Origin: Chitinophaga sp. XS-30 | Lineage (GTDB): Bacteria; Bacteroidota; Bacteroidia; Chitinophagales; Chitinophagaceae | NCBI RefSeq assembly: GCF_008086345.1 | Contig: NZ_CP043006.1 | Location: 5,082,032 to 5,146,031, forward strand | Length of the DNA: 64,000 nt | Direction: 5' to 3' | Part shown: piece after piece, positions 40,565 through 50,554 of the stretch | Position numbering within the stretch: position 1 is the stretch's first letter | How the letters are laid out: the number at the start of each line of letters is the position of its first letter | The notes under the pieces: generated by a model | The model's database searches: none | What the model saw: only the letters and a program-made list of their open reading frames with translations | Told to the model about the DNA's origin: nothing | Made by a program: the position numbers and the translations under genes

Positions 40565-41767
40565 TCAGCCTTTCAGTATTTCATGCCCCAGCTTGTCCCG
40601 TTTTGTTTTGAGATAGAATTCGTTATAAGGATTCGGGCAAACCTCGATGCCCACATTCTCCACGATCTCCAGGCCATATCCGTTAAGCCCGGCCCGTTTA
40701 CGCGGATTGTTGGTGATCAGCCGCATCTTGGTCACATTCAGGTGCCGCAGAATTTGCGCGCCCACGCCGTAATCCCTTTCATCCATCTTGAAACCCAGTT
40801 CAAGGTTGGCTTCTACGGTATCTTTCCCTTCTTCCTGCAGCTTATAGGCCTTCAGCTTGTTCATCAGCCCGATGCCCCGGCCCTCCTGGTTCATATACAG
40901 GATAAGGCCTTTTCCTTCTTTTTCCACCATCTGCATGGCCGCCTGCAATTGCTCCCCGCAGTCGCAGCGCAGGGAGTGGAGAATATCCCCGGTAAAGCAG
41001 CTGGAGTGTACCCGTACCAATACCGGTTCACCCGCCTCCCAGTCCCCTTTCTTCAGGGCCATATGCATATCGTTGGTATTGAGTTGTTTGAACGCTACCA
41101 GTTCAAAGTTCCCGTATTTGGTAGGCATCTGCACCCGCACTTCCTCTTCGATGAGGGTTTCCGTACGGAGGCGGTATTCGATCAGATCTTTAATGGAGAT
41201 GAGTTTGAGGCCGAACCTTTTCGCGATCTCCAGGAGTTGCGGCAGCCTGGCCATGGAACCATCTTCATTCATGATCTCCACCAGTACGCCCGCCGGCTCA
41301 AAGCCCGCGAGGCGCGCCAGGTCAATAGTGGCCTCGGTATGGCCGGTACGGCGCAGTACGCCGCCGCTTTTGGCTTTCAACGGAAAGATGTGGCCCGGTT
41401 TGCCCAGTTCCTCCGGGCGTGTTTCGGGGTCTATCAGCGCCCGTACCGTTTTGGCGCGGTCATGGGCCGAAATGCCCGTTGTACAGCCATGCCCCAGCAG
41501 GTCCACCGAAACGGTGAAAGGGGTCTGATGTAAAGCCGTATTGTCCCGCACCATCATCTCCAGCCCCAGCTCCTCACAACGCTCTTCCACAAGCGGCGCG
41601 CAGATCAGTCCGCGGCCGTAAGTGCTCATGAAATTGATGATCTCCGGCGTTACATTCCTGGCTGCGGTGATGAAATCCCCTTCATTCTCCCGGTCCTCGT
41701 CGTCCACCACGATCACGAGTTTCCCCTGCTTGATGTCTTCAATGGCGGATTCAATAGTATCTAACAT
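40565..41767 (-). CDS. ribBA: Bifunctional DHBP synthase / GTP cyclohydrolase II
   Basis: Catalyses two first steps of riboflavin synthesis: ribulose 5-phosphate to 3,4-dihydroxy-2-butanone 4-phosphate (N-terminal RibB, about 1-200) and opening of GTP to the 2,5-diaminopyrimidine (C-terminal RibA). RibB signatures include VDDEDRENEGDFITAA and GHTEATIDLARLAG with the acidic loop. RibA has the zinc cysteines CFTGDILHSLRCDCGEQL, the QEGRGIGLMNKL segment and the closing NPRKRAGLNGYGLEIV. 400 residues is standard. No other rib gene is nearby. I saw no FMN riboswitch core upstream. A -7 box TAACTTTG (minus strand, 41796-41803) lies about 29 bases before the ATG. Confidence 0.97.
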   Translation of the reverse strand: MLDTIESAIEDIKQGKLVIVVDDEDRENEGDFITAARNVTPEIINFMSTYGRGLICAPLVEERCEELGLEMMVRDNTALHQTPFTVSVDLLGHGCTTGISAHDRAKTVRALIDPETRPEELGKPGHIFPLKAKSGGVLRRTGHTEATIDLARLAGFEPAGVLVEIMNEDGSMARLPQLLEIAKRFGLKLISIKDLIEYRLRTETLIEEEVRVQMPTKYGNFELVAFKQLNTNDMHMALKKGDWEAGEPVLVRVHSSCFTGDILHSLRCDCGEQLQAAMQMVEKEGKGLILYMNQEGRGIGLMNKLKAYKLQEEGKDTVEANLELGFKMDERDYGVGAQILRHLNVTKMRLITNNPRKRAGLNGYGLEIVENVGIEVCPNPYNEFYLKTKRDKLGHEILKG

Positions 41768-41795
41768 GTAGTTTTTGCTTAAATAAAAGAATGTG

Positions 41796-41803
41796 CAAAG
41801 TTA
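41796..41803 (-). promoter_or_regulatory. -7 box TAACTTTG of ribBA
   Basis: Exact TAnnTTTG on the minus strand upstream of ribBA; no matching -33 TTTG at the normal distance. Confidence 0.5.
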
Positions 41804-42084
41804 GGATTTAAAGTTGGTAGTTGAGGGCCTCCGGTGGGTGCCACCGGGCTAACAGAACCGGACTGTGGATAACTCATTATATTATAATAAAATCGATTTG
41901 AGATTTTAAAAATTCTGATCGCTTAATTAAACATTTATCGCCCAAAAACAGTTAATCTAAAAGATTATGTAATACAAACCCGGCCTATTCTTGAAAAACG
42001 GCAACTTGTAACAATTTGTTAACTTCAAGTTAAAGTTCGGATGGCTTATTTTATCATCTTTGCAGCATCATCAAATCGTTTGTT
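41804..42084. promoter_or_regulatory. Divergent intergenic region between ribBA and the Oar-like receptor
   Basis: Contains a 7-bp GC-rich hairpin (CCGGTGG / CCACCGG) near 41830-41850 without a T-run, an AT-rich tract (about 41870-41960), and a perfect 15-bp palindrome TTAACTTCAAGTTAA (42019-42033) with an AACTTG/CAAGTT repeat around it. The sequence CATCTTTG 20-30 bases before the receptor start is one base from TAnnTTTG. These are candidate promoter and operator elements for the receptor. Confidence 0.45.
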
Positions 42085-45000
42085 ATGGGATTCAAAAAAT
42101 TACTCTCTTCCTGTTTTTTATTGCTGAGTACGATTTCCGCTATTGCCCAGGTGACCACCAGTAGCATGACCGGTACGGTCAAGGACGCCACTACCGGAGA
42201 AATGCTGATCGGCGCAACCATCAGAGCCGTTCACACCCCTTCAGGAACCGTTTACGGCACCACAACCCTGGAAAGCGGCCGCTACAATATTCCCAATATG
42301 CGTGTCGGAGGCCCCTACTCCGTTACGGTAACTTATGTGAGCTACAAAGAAGAAACCGTACAGAACATCAACTTACCCCTCGGCCAAACCTTCCGTCAGG
42401 ATTTCCTGTTGCAAAGCTCTGCCACGGGCCTGCAGGAAGTGGTGATCACCGGTACGCAGGACAAGACCTTCAACAGCTCCAGGACCGGCGCTGCTACCTT
42501 CATCAACCGGGAACAGTTGCAAAACCTGCCCACACTGAACCGTGGTATTGCGGATTTTACGAAGCTGACCCCACAGGCCGGCAAAGGCCTGAACTTCGCC
42601 GGCAGGAACAAGCTGTATAACTCTTTCACAGTGGACGGCTCGCTCTTCAGTAACGCCTTTGGCCTGAGCGAATTGCCCGGAGGGCAGACCAATGCGCAGC
42701 CGATCAGTCTTGATGCGCTTGATCAGCTGCAGGTGAACCTGGCCCCTTATGATGTAAAGCTGAGCGGTTTTACCGGAGCCGGTATCAACGCCGTAACCAA
42801 AAGCGGCACCAATGAGTTCTCCGGCTCTGTGTACACTTTCATCAGAAGCACTTCCCTCACCGGCGACAAGGTAAAAGGAGAAACCGTTGTCAATAACGAG
42901 TTCAAGCAAAACCAGACGGGATTCCGTATCGGTGGCCCTATCATCAAAAACAAGCTTTTCTTCTTTGTAAATGGAGAGATAGAAAGGCAAACCTCCCCCG
43001 CCACAACACTGCGCCCCCTGGACGGGCCGCCGCTGGCGAACCTCAATGATGTGCCCACCGGCTTTTCAAATGTCAGCCGGAACGAACTGGAGACCGTTAA
43101 AAATCTGCTGATCAATGAATTTGGATATGACCCCGGTGCTTACGAGAATTTTGATTTCAAGCAGAACAACGAAAAGGCCACCATCCGGCTGGACTGGAAT
43201 ATCAATGAGAAGAATTCACTTTCCCTCCGTTACTCCTATCTCAATTCATTCAGGGATATCGGACCAAGCGGCTCCAACTCCAACAGCGGACGCGGCCCCA
43301 ACATCAACTCCCTGTATTTCGAGAATATGAAATACAGGCAGTTCAATAAGATCAACTCTGTTGTTGCAGAGTGGAACAGTCAGTTCTCCAATCGTTTTTC
43401 CAATAACTTTTCCATTACCTACAGCGCTTTCCGGGACTACAGGGAAACCTTCGGCGGAAAGCCGTTCCCGGTGGTGGATATAGAATTCAACGGCAGGAAC
43501 AATATTTCATTCGGCTCTGAACCATTCAGCGGCCTGAACTCCCTGAACCAGGACCTTTTCCAGTTTTCGGACAACTTCAACTACTATGCCGGCAAACACA
43601 CCTTCCTGTTTGGCGTAGCCGGTGAATACTTCAAGTTCTCCAATGCCTTTGCCCAGTTCGTATATGGTCAGTTCAGATATGCTTCCATGCAGGACTTCCT
43701 GGACGCAGCCAATGGCAATACGGCCATCAACCCCACACAGTACCAGCTCACCTACTCTACGGTACCGGGTAACCCAAGGCCCACTGCTGACCTGAATGCG
43801 ATGACCCTATCTGCCTATGCACAGGATGCCTTCCAGATAAAAGACAATTTCAGGCTGACCTACGGTGTACGCATTGACGTACCTACGTATCCCAAAGACC
43901 TGATGACCAATCCGCTGGTAAATGCCATGACATTCCGCGACGGCGAAAAGCTGGACGTCAGCAAACTGCCGAAAGCCGTTGTGCTCTGGTCCCCCAGGGT
44001 CGGCTTCAACTGGGATGTGAATAATAACCAGCAATTCCAGATCAGGGGCGGAACAGGGATCTTCACCGGCAGAATACCCTACGTATGGGCGGTGAATCAG
44101 GCCGGCCAGAACGGTCTGTTGTTTGGTTCTGAATTCAGCACCAACCCTACCAACAGGCCCTTTACCGATGACCCGACAGCTTATATCCCTGCAAACCCGC
44201 AATTACCGCCGTCCTACGCGATCAACGTTATGGACGATGAATTCAAATACCCGCAGATCTGGCGTTCCAACCTTGCCGCAGACATCCGCATTCCGGGCGG
44301 GGTGATCGCTACGCTGGAAGGTATCTATACGAAAGACATCAATGCAGTCTTCCATCGCGATGCAAACCTGGTTTCACCCACGGGAACACTTGCAGGCCCC
44401 GATAACCGGGCCACCTTCCCCGGCGGCAGCGCCAACCGCATCAACTCCACCATCACCAATGCCATCGTGCTGGACAATGTCAGCAAAGGGCACTCCTATA
44501 GCCTTTCAGCGCAACTGCAGAAAGATTTCAACTTCGGATTGAGCGCGATGGTGGCCTACACTTACACCGATGCGGAGGACGTGACCTCCAGTCCCGGCTC
44601 TCAGGCCAATAGCGCATTCACGGGCAACCAGGTAGTAGGAGACCCCAATAACCCGGTACTCTCCTACACCAACTTCCTCGTGAAACACAGGGTTGTAGGT
44701 GTCCTCTCCTACAGCGTCAAATATGCTAAAATACTGGGAACAACCCTGTCACTGATATATGACGGCGCACCTTACTCCGATCGGTTTGAAAATTCCCGCT
44801 TAAGCTATGTTACAGGGAATATCAACCGGGACAATGGAACAAGCAACGACCTGATGTTCGTTCCCGCCACACAGGCAGACATCATTCTGATCCCCAGCGC
44901 GGCGGTAGGCGGAGTTCCGGACTCCCGTACAACTGATCAGATATGGAACGATCTCAACACCTATATTTCCAATAACAAGTACCTCAGCAAAAGAAGAGGA

Positions 45001-45333
45001 CAGTACGCCGAAAGGAATGGCGGAGAATTCCCCTGGGTGAACAAATTCGATCTCAGGCTGCTGCAGGATATCGATTTCGCCAGAATAGCACCCAACTCCA
45101 AGAGTAAACTGCAACTGACGCTGGATATCATCAATATCGGCAACCTCCTGAACAGCGACTGGGGCGTAGTGCCTTTGACGACCGGAACAAATCTCCTGCA
45201 GTTCAGGGATTTCAATGGTCCAAACGGTCAGCCACGCTACTCGTTCAACAAACAGGACAATTCATTCACAGACAGCAATGGCGTAGATTCCCGCTGGCAA
45301 ATGCAGATAGGGATCAGGTATCTGTTTAATTGA
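42085..45333 (+). CDS. Oar-like TonB-dependent receptor
   Basis: 1082 residues. Signal peptide MGFKKLLSSCFLLLSTISAIAQ, carboxypeptidase-regulatory-like domain at about 28-100 (MTGTVKDATTGEMLIGATI ... YVSYKEE), plug (EVVITGTQDKTFNSSRTGAAT, INREQLQNLPTLNRGIADFT, YNSFTVDGSLFSNAFGLSE, GINAVTKSGTNEFSG) and a long barrel ending in an aromatic C-terminus (QIGIRYLFN). The plug pattern FTVDGSLFSNAFG with QVNLAPYDVKLSGFTGAG matches Oar-type proteins, which have been linked to adhesion, protein export and outer-membrane vesicles rather than classic nutrient uptake. It has no SusD partner and stands alone between ribBA and the SusC locus, closed by a terminator. Confidence 0.9.
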   Translation: MGFKKLLSSCFLLLSTISAIAQVTTSSMTGTVKDATTGEMLIGATIRAVHTPSGTVYGTTTLESGRYNIPNMRVGGPYSVTVTYVSYKEETVQNINLPLGQTFRQDFLLQSSATGLQEVVITGTQDKTFNSSRTGAATFINREQLQNLPTLNRGIADFTKLTPQAGKGLNFAGRNKLYNSFTVDGSLFSNAFGLSELPGGQTNAQPISLDALDQLQVNLAPYDVKLSGFTGAGINAVTKSGTNEFSGSVYTFIRSTSLTGDKVKGETVVNNEFKQNQTGFRIGGPIIKNKLFFFVNGEIERQTSPATTLRPLDGPPLANLNDVPTGFSNVSRNELETVKNLLINEFGYDPGAYENFDFKQNNEKATIRLDWNINEKNSLSLRYSYLNSFRDIGPSGSNSNSGRGPNINSLYFENMKYRQFNKINSVVAEWNSQFSNRFSNNFSITYSAFRDYRETFGGKPFPVVDIEFNGRNNISFGSEPFSGLNSLNQDLFQFSDNFNYYAGKHTFLFGVAGEYFKFSNAFAQFVYGQFRYASMQDFLDAANGNTAINPTQYQLTYSTVPGNPRPTADLNAMTLSAYAQDAFQIKDNFRLTYGVRIDVPTYPKDLMTNPLVNAMTFRDGEKLDVSKLPKAVVLWSPRVGFNWDVNNNQQFQIRGGTGIFTGRIPYVWAVNQAGQNGLLFGSEFSTNPTNRPFTDDPTAYIPANPQLPPSYAINVMDDEFKYPQIWRSNLAADIRIPGGVIATLEGIYTKDINAVFHRDANLVSPTGTLAGPDNRATFPGGSANRINSTITNAIVLDNVSKGHSYSLSAQLQKDFNFGLSAMVAYTYTDAEDVTSSPGSQANSAFTGNQVVGDPNNPVLSYTNFLVKHRVVGVLSYSVKYAKILGTTLSLIYDGAPYSDRFENSRLSYVTGNINRDNGTSNDLMFVPATQADIILIPSAAVGGVPDSRTTDQIWNDLNTYISNNKYLSKRRGQYAERNGGEFPWVNKFDLRLLQDIDFARIAPNSKSKLQLTLDIINIGNLLNSDWGVVPLTTGTNLLQFRDFNGPNGQPRYSFNKQDNSFTDSNGVDSRWQMQIGIRYLFN

Positions 45334-45403
45334 TTGATCTGAAAAAACAGATAAGAGGACCTTCCCCACATTTAAAATCCAGACCTTCGGATAAGACAAT
45401 TAG

Positions 45404-45437
45404 AAAAAGGGGTTGACCAAAAGGTCAGCCCCTTTTT
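45404..45437 (+). terminator. Terminator after the Oar-like receptor
   Basis: AAAAAGGGGTTGACC / GGTCAGCCCCTTTTT, a long near-perfect stem with loop AAAA and T-run. Confidence 0.92.
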
Positions 45438-45844
45438 ACATCCGCCCCCTCCCACCACATACCACATCCCCACCGCCGAAAAATAAATCGGAAAAAAATT
45501 ACCGCATAATATAAATAAGTGTTAACTTGACAGTAATAAAAGCTGTAGCAGGCCGTATTTTATAGTGAACAATTCGGCAAGTAGTTAATCAACGGGACTA
45601 TATTCAAGATTTTCCACGTTTCTAAACAAAAAATAACCTAACACTACATGTAACCACTATTTACACTTATTAATTGGTCCTGCACGTGCAACCGGCAGGA
45701 TAACCAGATCGTATCCATGATCCGGAACGGGATATGTCAGTTTCCTCACCGCCGCATGACCGGCAGTCGGATGCTATTCACAGCCCGCACCGGGATACAC
45801 ACAGTGAACGGACACCCATTTATTTGACCAAAAAATTCCAACGG
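45438..45844 (+). promoter_or_regulatory. Upstream region of the SusC locus
   Basis: About 400 bases, AT-rich from 45480 to 45680. A perfect palindrome TGCACGTGCA lies at 45681-45690 inside a larger CCTGC...GCAGG inverted repeat. No exact TAnnTTTG was found; TAACTTGA near 45526 and TATATTCA near 45600 are weak matches. The frame of SusC is open back to 45734 but these codons do not resemble a signal sequence. No regulator gene lies in this region. Confidence 0.4.
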
Positions 45845-48800
45845 ATGAAAAAACGCAATTGGCGTAGCCATGCCATTCAAAAAACCATGCATATTGGCTG
45901 TTGCATCATGATCATGCTGGGTACGCAAACCTCATTTGCTGCCCCTTCAGCAGGGCCGGCCGCAAATACCGGCGGGCACTTTCAGCAAATCATCATAAAA
46001 GGCAAAGTGACGGATGAAAACGGCGAAGCACTGATCGGCGTGAGCGTCGGTGTGAAAGGTACGCAGACCGGTACATCAACCGATGCCAATGGCCGGTATT
46101 CCATTGCGGTGAATGACAGGTCTGCGATACTGGTATTTTCTTACCTGGGATACAAAAATAAAGAGGTCTCCGTATCCGGCAATCCGGCCATAGATGTGGT
46201 GATGGAAATGACGGCGGAAAATCTGCAGGAAGCCGTGGTGATCGGTTACGGAACGCAAAGAAGGGCGGATGTGACCAGCGCCGTAGCTTCCGTCAAGGCG
46301 AAAGATTTCGTGAAAGGTCCCGTGCTGGATGCAGGCCAGCTATTACAGGGCAAGGTGGCCGGTTTAACCGTAGGGTCACCCAGCGGCAACCCTACAGACG
46401 GCACACAGATCCTGCTCCGCGGCAATACCACTTTGTTTGGCGCAAATGCCAATCCCCTCGTGATCATCGACGGCATTCCCGGTGATCTCAAAACAGTGGC
46501 GCCGGAAGACATCGAATCCATCGATGTGTTAAAAGACGGTTCATCCGCAGCCATTTACGGCGTCAGGGGCTCCAATGGCGTGATCATCATCACCACGAAA
46601 AGAGCAAGAGGCGGGGCCGCAACCAGCCTTGATTATAATGGCTACGCCACTACCCAGGTCATTGCCAGAAAACTGGATATCCTTACCGCACAGGATTACC
46701 GCGACCAGATAAAGGCCGGCACCCGGCTCGCTGCATGGGATGCCGGAGCGGATACGGACTGGCTGAAAGAAGCCACCCGCACACCGCTGACACAGGTCCA
46801 CAACCTGACGATCAGAGGCGGCAACAGCACCACCAATTACCTCGCTTCCGCCAACTACCGCGCTTTGCAGGGCATCTATAAAAAAAGCGATAACAACACT
46901 TTTACCGGCCGGATCGATGTGAACCACAGCATGTTCGACGACAAGCTGAAGCTGAACATCGGGATACTGAACCAGACCAATAATTACACCAGGAACAATA
47001 ACGGCGGCAATAGCTTCAATGGCTGGATCTACAGGCAAACGATCATCCGTAATCCCACGGAACCGGTGTACAACGAGGACGGCGATTTCTATGAGCAAAC
47101 AGGGAATTTCGACTATGAGAACCCGCTCGGCCTTTTGTACGAAAGCGACGGGGAATCGAAGAACGTCAACTCACGCATGAACGCCACGCTTACATACCGG
47201 CCGATCAGCAACCTGAAACTGTCTGCCCTCTTCTCCTATTCCCGGTTCAACGGAAATAACGGCTATTCGGAAACAAAAAAACATATCTCCACCATCAAAA
47301 GCGGCGTAAATGGCTTCGCCTCCGTAAGCTCCAACTTATCGATCGACCGGCTGACGGAATGGACGGCAGAATACTCGAAATCCATAAAGCACCACAATAT
47401 TGTAATACTGGGTGGTTATGGTTACCAGGAGAACGTTTCCACCAATACTTATACGGATAACCAGGACTTCCCGACCGATCTTTTCGGCTATAACAACATC
47501 GGATTGGGAGAAGGGATCAGGAATAGCCTGGCCACTATCAGCAGCGGGAAATCCGAAACAAACCTCATCAGCTTTTTCGGCAGGGTAAATTACAGCTACC
47601 AGGACAGGTATCTGCTCATGGCTAGTTTACGGCGGGAAGGGGCCAGTCAGCTCTACGGCGCCAATGACCCCTGGGGTAATTTCTGGGCGGTTTCAGGTGG
47701 CTGGAGAATATCGAACGAACCATTCATGCAGGATCAGCATCTGTTTGATGACCTGAAACTGCGCGCAGGATATGGCATTACCGGGAATCCGCCGTTAGCC
47801 GGCTTCCTCAGCCAGCCGCTGATAAACTACGGGGATTATGTGTACACCAATGGTCAGTGGACGAGGATACTGGTCCCGGCCACCAACGCCAATCCCTTTA
47901 TCAGGTGGGAAGAAAAGGCGGAAGCCAATATCGGGCTTGACTTCAGCATGCTGAAAGGCAGAATAAGCGGTAATATAGATGTGTACAACCGCCAGATCAG
48001 GGGCCTGCTCTATGAATACCAGGTGCCAAGCCCGCCTAACCTGTACCCCAGAACAACGGCCAATGTCGCCAAAATGGAGAACAGGGGCATAGAGGTCATA
48101 TTAAACTTCGTACCGGTATCCTCCGGCGATTTTGTATGGAATACCAGCGTTAACTTCTCCACCAATACCAACAAGATCATCAGCCTGTCAAACGAACTGT
48201 ACCAGGCCACTACGCCGTATTTCACCACAGGATTTGCCGGCATACCGATCCAGACATTTACCAGCATTGCATTTGTCGGGAAGGGGATCGGCGATTTCTA
48301 CGGGTATAAAGTGATCGACGTGGACGAGAACGGCAAATGGATCTATGAAGGCCGGGACGGGGAACCCGTTAATTATGACGATTTCGCCCATAGTTTTGAA
48401 GATAAAAAGGTGATCGGCAACGGCCTTCCCAAATATTATGCGGGATGGAACAACAGCTTTTCCTACAAGCAGTTTGACCTGAGCGTTACCATGAGAGGCG
48501 CATTCGGCTACCAGATACTCAATTCCCAGAGAATGTACATGGAAAATCCTGCCATACAGAACTACAACATCCTGAGATCGGCTTACGACCCGGTTTTCGG
48601 GAAAACACAGCTGAACGTAAATGCTCTGGAGTTTAACAGCTACTACCTGGAGAACGGGAATTTCTGGAAGGTGGATAACATTACAATAGGGTACAATTTC
48701 AAGAACATCAAAAGCAAAAGCATCAAGGGCGCCCGCATCTACGCGTCATCTTTGAACACGTTCACTATCACCAAATACAAAGGGCTGGACCCGGAAGTGA

Positions 48801-48889
48801 ACAGAATGGGCTTAAGTCCGGGTATAGATGATCGCGACAAGTACCCTACTACCCGCTCATTTACTTTAGGTGTGAATCTGAATTTCTAA
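45845..48889 (+). CDS. SusC/RagA-family TonB-linked outer-membrane protein
   Basis: 1014 residues from the ATG at 45845, chosen because a basic, hydrophobic signal (MKKRNWRSHAIQKTMHIGCC...SFAAP) begins there. A carboxypeptidase-regulatory-like domain follows (IKGKVTDENGEALIGVSVGV), then the SusC plug signatures VVIGYGTQRRADVTSAV, PLVIIDGIPGDL and DVLKDGSSAAIYGVRGSNGV, and the 22-strand barrel. With SusD it forms a lidded transporter importing oligosaccharides by TonB energy. It has no STN domain, so it is not expected to signal to an anti-sigma factor. The SusD gene follows 17 bases later and a GH27 gene after that, indicating an alpha-galactoside-containing substrate. Confidence 0.95.
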   Translation: MKKRNWRSHAIQKTMHIGCCIMIMLGTQTSFAAPSAGPAANTGGHFQQIIIKGKVTDENGEALIGVSVGVKGTQTGTSTDANGRYSIAVNDRSAILVFSYLGYKNKEVSVSGNPAIDVVMEMTAENLQEAVVIGYGTQRRADVTSAVASVKAKDFVKGPVLDAGQLLQGKVAGLTVGSPSGNPTDGTQILLRGNTTLFGANANPLVIIDGIPGDLKTVAPEDIESIDVLKDGSSAAIYGVRGSNGVIIITTKRARGGAATSLDYNGYATTQVIARKLDILTAQDYRDQIKAGTRLAAWDAGADTDWLKEATRTPLTQVHNLTIRGGNSTTNYLASANYRALQGIYKKSDNNTFTGRIDVNHSMFDDKLKLNIGILNQTNNYTRNNNGGNSFNGWIYRQTIIRNPTEPVYNEDGDFYEQTGNFDYENPLGLLYESDGESKNVNSRMNATLTYRPISNLKLSALFSYSRFNGNNGYSETKKHISTIKSGVNGFASVSSNLSIDRLTEWTAEYSKSIKHHNIVILGGYGYQENVSTNTYTDNQDFPTDLFGYNNIGLGEGIRNSLATISSGKSETNLISFFGRVNYSYQDRYLLMASLRREGASQLYGANDPWGNFWAVSGGWRISNEPFMQDQHLFDDLKLRAGYGITGNPPLAGFLSQPLINYGDYVYTNGQWTRILVPATNANPFIRWEEKAEANIGLDFSMLKGRISGNIDVYNRQIRGLLYEYQVPSPPNLYPRTTANVAKMENRGIEVILNFVPVSSGDFVWNTSVNFSTNTNKIISLSNELYQATTPYFTTGFAGIPIQTFTSIAFVGKGIGDFYGYKVIDVDENGKWIYEGRDGEPVNYDDFAHSFEDKKVIGNGLPKYYAGWNNSFSYKQFDLSVTMRGAFGYQILNSQRMYMENPAIQNYNILRSAYDPVFGKTQLNVNALEFNSYYLENGNFWKVDNITIGYNFKNIKSKSIKGARIYASSLNTFTITKYKGLDPEVNRMGLSPGIDDRDKYPTTRSFTLGVNLNF

Positions 48890-48906
48890 TCCGTAAAAAA
48901 CAGACG

Positions 48907-50544
48907 ATGAACAAGCTCAAAAAAATCCATCTATATATAGCCGTAGTCACCTCCGTTATTACGGTATCTGCCTGTACAAAGCTGAAAGACCAGCCATATT
49001 CCGCTATCATATCCACCGAATTCAATCCCACCCAGGAGGATATCGCGGCATTGGTAGGTGCGGGATATTCGCAATGGCGTTTTGTGCTGCTGGACTGGAA
49101 TGGCCTGTGGCGCGCCCAGGAAGTTACGGGCGATCAGCTGGTGATCCCCAAGCGCCCCTGGGGATGGTTTGATGATGGTGTTTACCAGCGGTTGCACAAA
49201 CATACCTGGACTACCGATGATGATGTGGTGAATCAAACCTGGGGCAGAACATACGCAGGCATCACGAACTGCAACAGGATACTCTACCAGATAGAATCCG
49301 GCCTGATCCCGATCACCGACGGCAAGGAAGCCACTATCGCGGAGCTGAAAGTGCTCCGGGCTTCCTATTATGCCATATTGTGCGACTTCTACGGGAATGT
49401 TCCCATCGTTACGCAGTTTGATCTGCCGGCCGGTTTTCTGCCTGAACAAAATACCCGCCTGGAAGTCTATAATTTCATCGTCAGTGAACTGGTTGAAAAC
49501 ATCCCTTTACTGAACACTGAAAACAACGCGGCCACCTACGGGAAATTCAATAAATGGGCCGGGTTCACGCTGCTGGCCAAAATGTACCTGAACGCCGGCG
49601 TTTATACCGGAACACCGGAATGGGCCAAATGTATCGCCGCCTGCGACAGTGTGATCAATTCAGGTGCGGGATATATACTGGAGCCCGCTCAGAAAAATGT
49701 ATTTGTAACAGAAAATCAAAATTCAAAGGAGATCATTCTGGCTATACCCATGGATGAAGATTATACCAATAACTGGAATGCCTTCGACCTGCATATGCAA
49801 ACACTGCAGCAGGAGAACCAGGCAACGTACAATCTCAGGAACACGCCTTGGGGAGGCATCTGCGCCATTCCGCAATTCATCAATACATTTGATCAAAGCG
49901 ATGCACGGTACGAGAACAACTGGATAAAAGGCCAGCAATACACTTCCGCCGGCCAGATGTTATACGTGGCGCAGGGAGACTTCACCGGTGCTCCGCTGGC
50001 CTTTGTCAATGAATTGCCGGGGCTTGAAAAGGGAGAATCCGTTCACGGCTTTCGCCTGAACAAATTTGAAATAAAACCGGGTTCCACGAACCGGCTGAGC
50101 AATGACTATCCCCTCTTCCGTTATGCGGAGGTGCTGATGATGAAAGCAGAAGCCCTCCTTCGCAACGGCCAACCCGATGCCGCCGCTACCATCGTTACCG
50201 AGGTGAGGCAGCGGAACTTTACCTCCGACCCCGCAAAAGCCGTTGTTACCGGCGCGCAGCTGATGATGGGCAGCTCATATGCCTATGGCTTGAAGGACGA
50301 GGTAAATAACCAGTTCACCAATGAAGGCGGCGCCGATATTCAATACGGAAGGTTTCTGGATGAGCTGGGATGGGAATTTGACCAGGAAGGGCACCGGCGG
50401 ACGGATATGATCCGGTTCGGAGCGTTCACTAAAAAATCATGGCTGTCGCATGCAGCCACCAACAATATTAACAGGACCTTGTTCCCGATACCCAGAACAG
50501 AAATAGAGAAGAACAGCAACCTGGAACAGAACCAGGGTTATTAA
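48907..50544 (+). CDS. RagB/SusD-family nutrient-uptake lipoprotein
   Basis: The lid of the SusCD transporter, a surface lipoprotein that captures oligosaccharides. 545 residues; lipobox TVSAC (Cys 23) and then the alpha-helical TPR-like SusD fold: TYAGITNCNRILYQIE, TIAELKVLRASYYAILCDFYGNVPIVTQFDL, KFNKWAGFTLLAKMYLNAGVYTG and the C-terminal segment YPLFRYAEVLMMKAEALLRNG. The final domain includes WEFDQEGHRRTDMIRFG, typical of SusD. It is co-transcribed with SusC and with the GH27 gene 10 bases on. Confidence 0.95.
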   Translation: MNKLKKIHLYIAVVTSVITVSACTKLKDQPYSAIISTEFNPTQEDIAALVGAGYSQWRFVLLDWNGLWRAQEVTGDQLVIPKRPWGWFDDGVYQRLHKHTWTTDDDVVNQTWGRTYAGITNCNRILYQIESGLIPITDGKEATIAELKVLRASYYAILCDFYGNVPIVTQFDLPAGFLPEQNTRLEVYNFIVSELVENIPLLNTENNAATYGKFNKWAGFTLLAKMYLNAGVYTGTPEWAKCIAACDSVINSGAGYILEPAQKNVFVTENQNSKEIILAIPMDEDYTNNWNAFDLHMQTLQQENQATYNLRNTPWGGICAIPQFINTFDQSDARYENNWIKGQQYTSAGQMLYVAQGDFTGAPLAFVNELPGLEKGESVHGFRLNKFEIKPGSTNRLSNDYPLFRYAEVLMMKAEALLRNGQPDAAATIVTEVRQRNFTSDPAKAVVTGAQLMMGSSYAYGLKDEVNNQFTNEGGADIQYGRFLDELGWEFDQEGHRRTDMIRFGAFTKKSWLSHAATNNINRTLFPIPRTEIEKNSNLEQNQGY

Positions 50545-50554
50545 ACAAAAACAG

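Noticed and set aside
40392..40616. A 74-codon frame through the 49-bp repeats
   Set aside because: It translates the repeat units and then runs through the ribBA terminator into antisense ribBA; no protein character.
41768..42084. FMN riboswitch before ribBA
   Set aside because: I looked for the conserved riboswitch core on the minus strand and found none; only a GC-rich hairpin and a -7 box are visible.
45438..45844. An anti-sigma/ECF or other regulator controlling the SusC locus
   Set aside because: No open frame of suitable length lies in the gap, and SusC lacks an STN domain.
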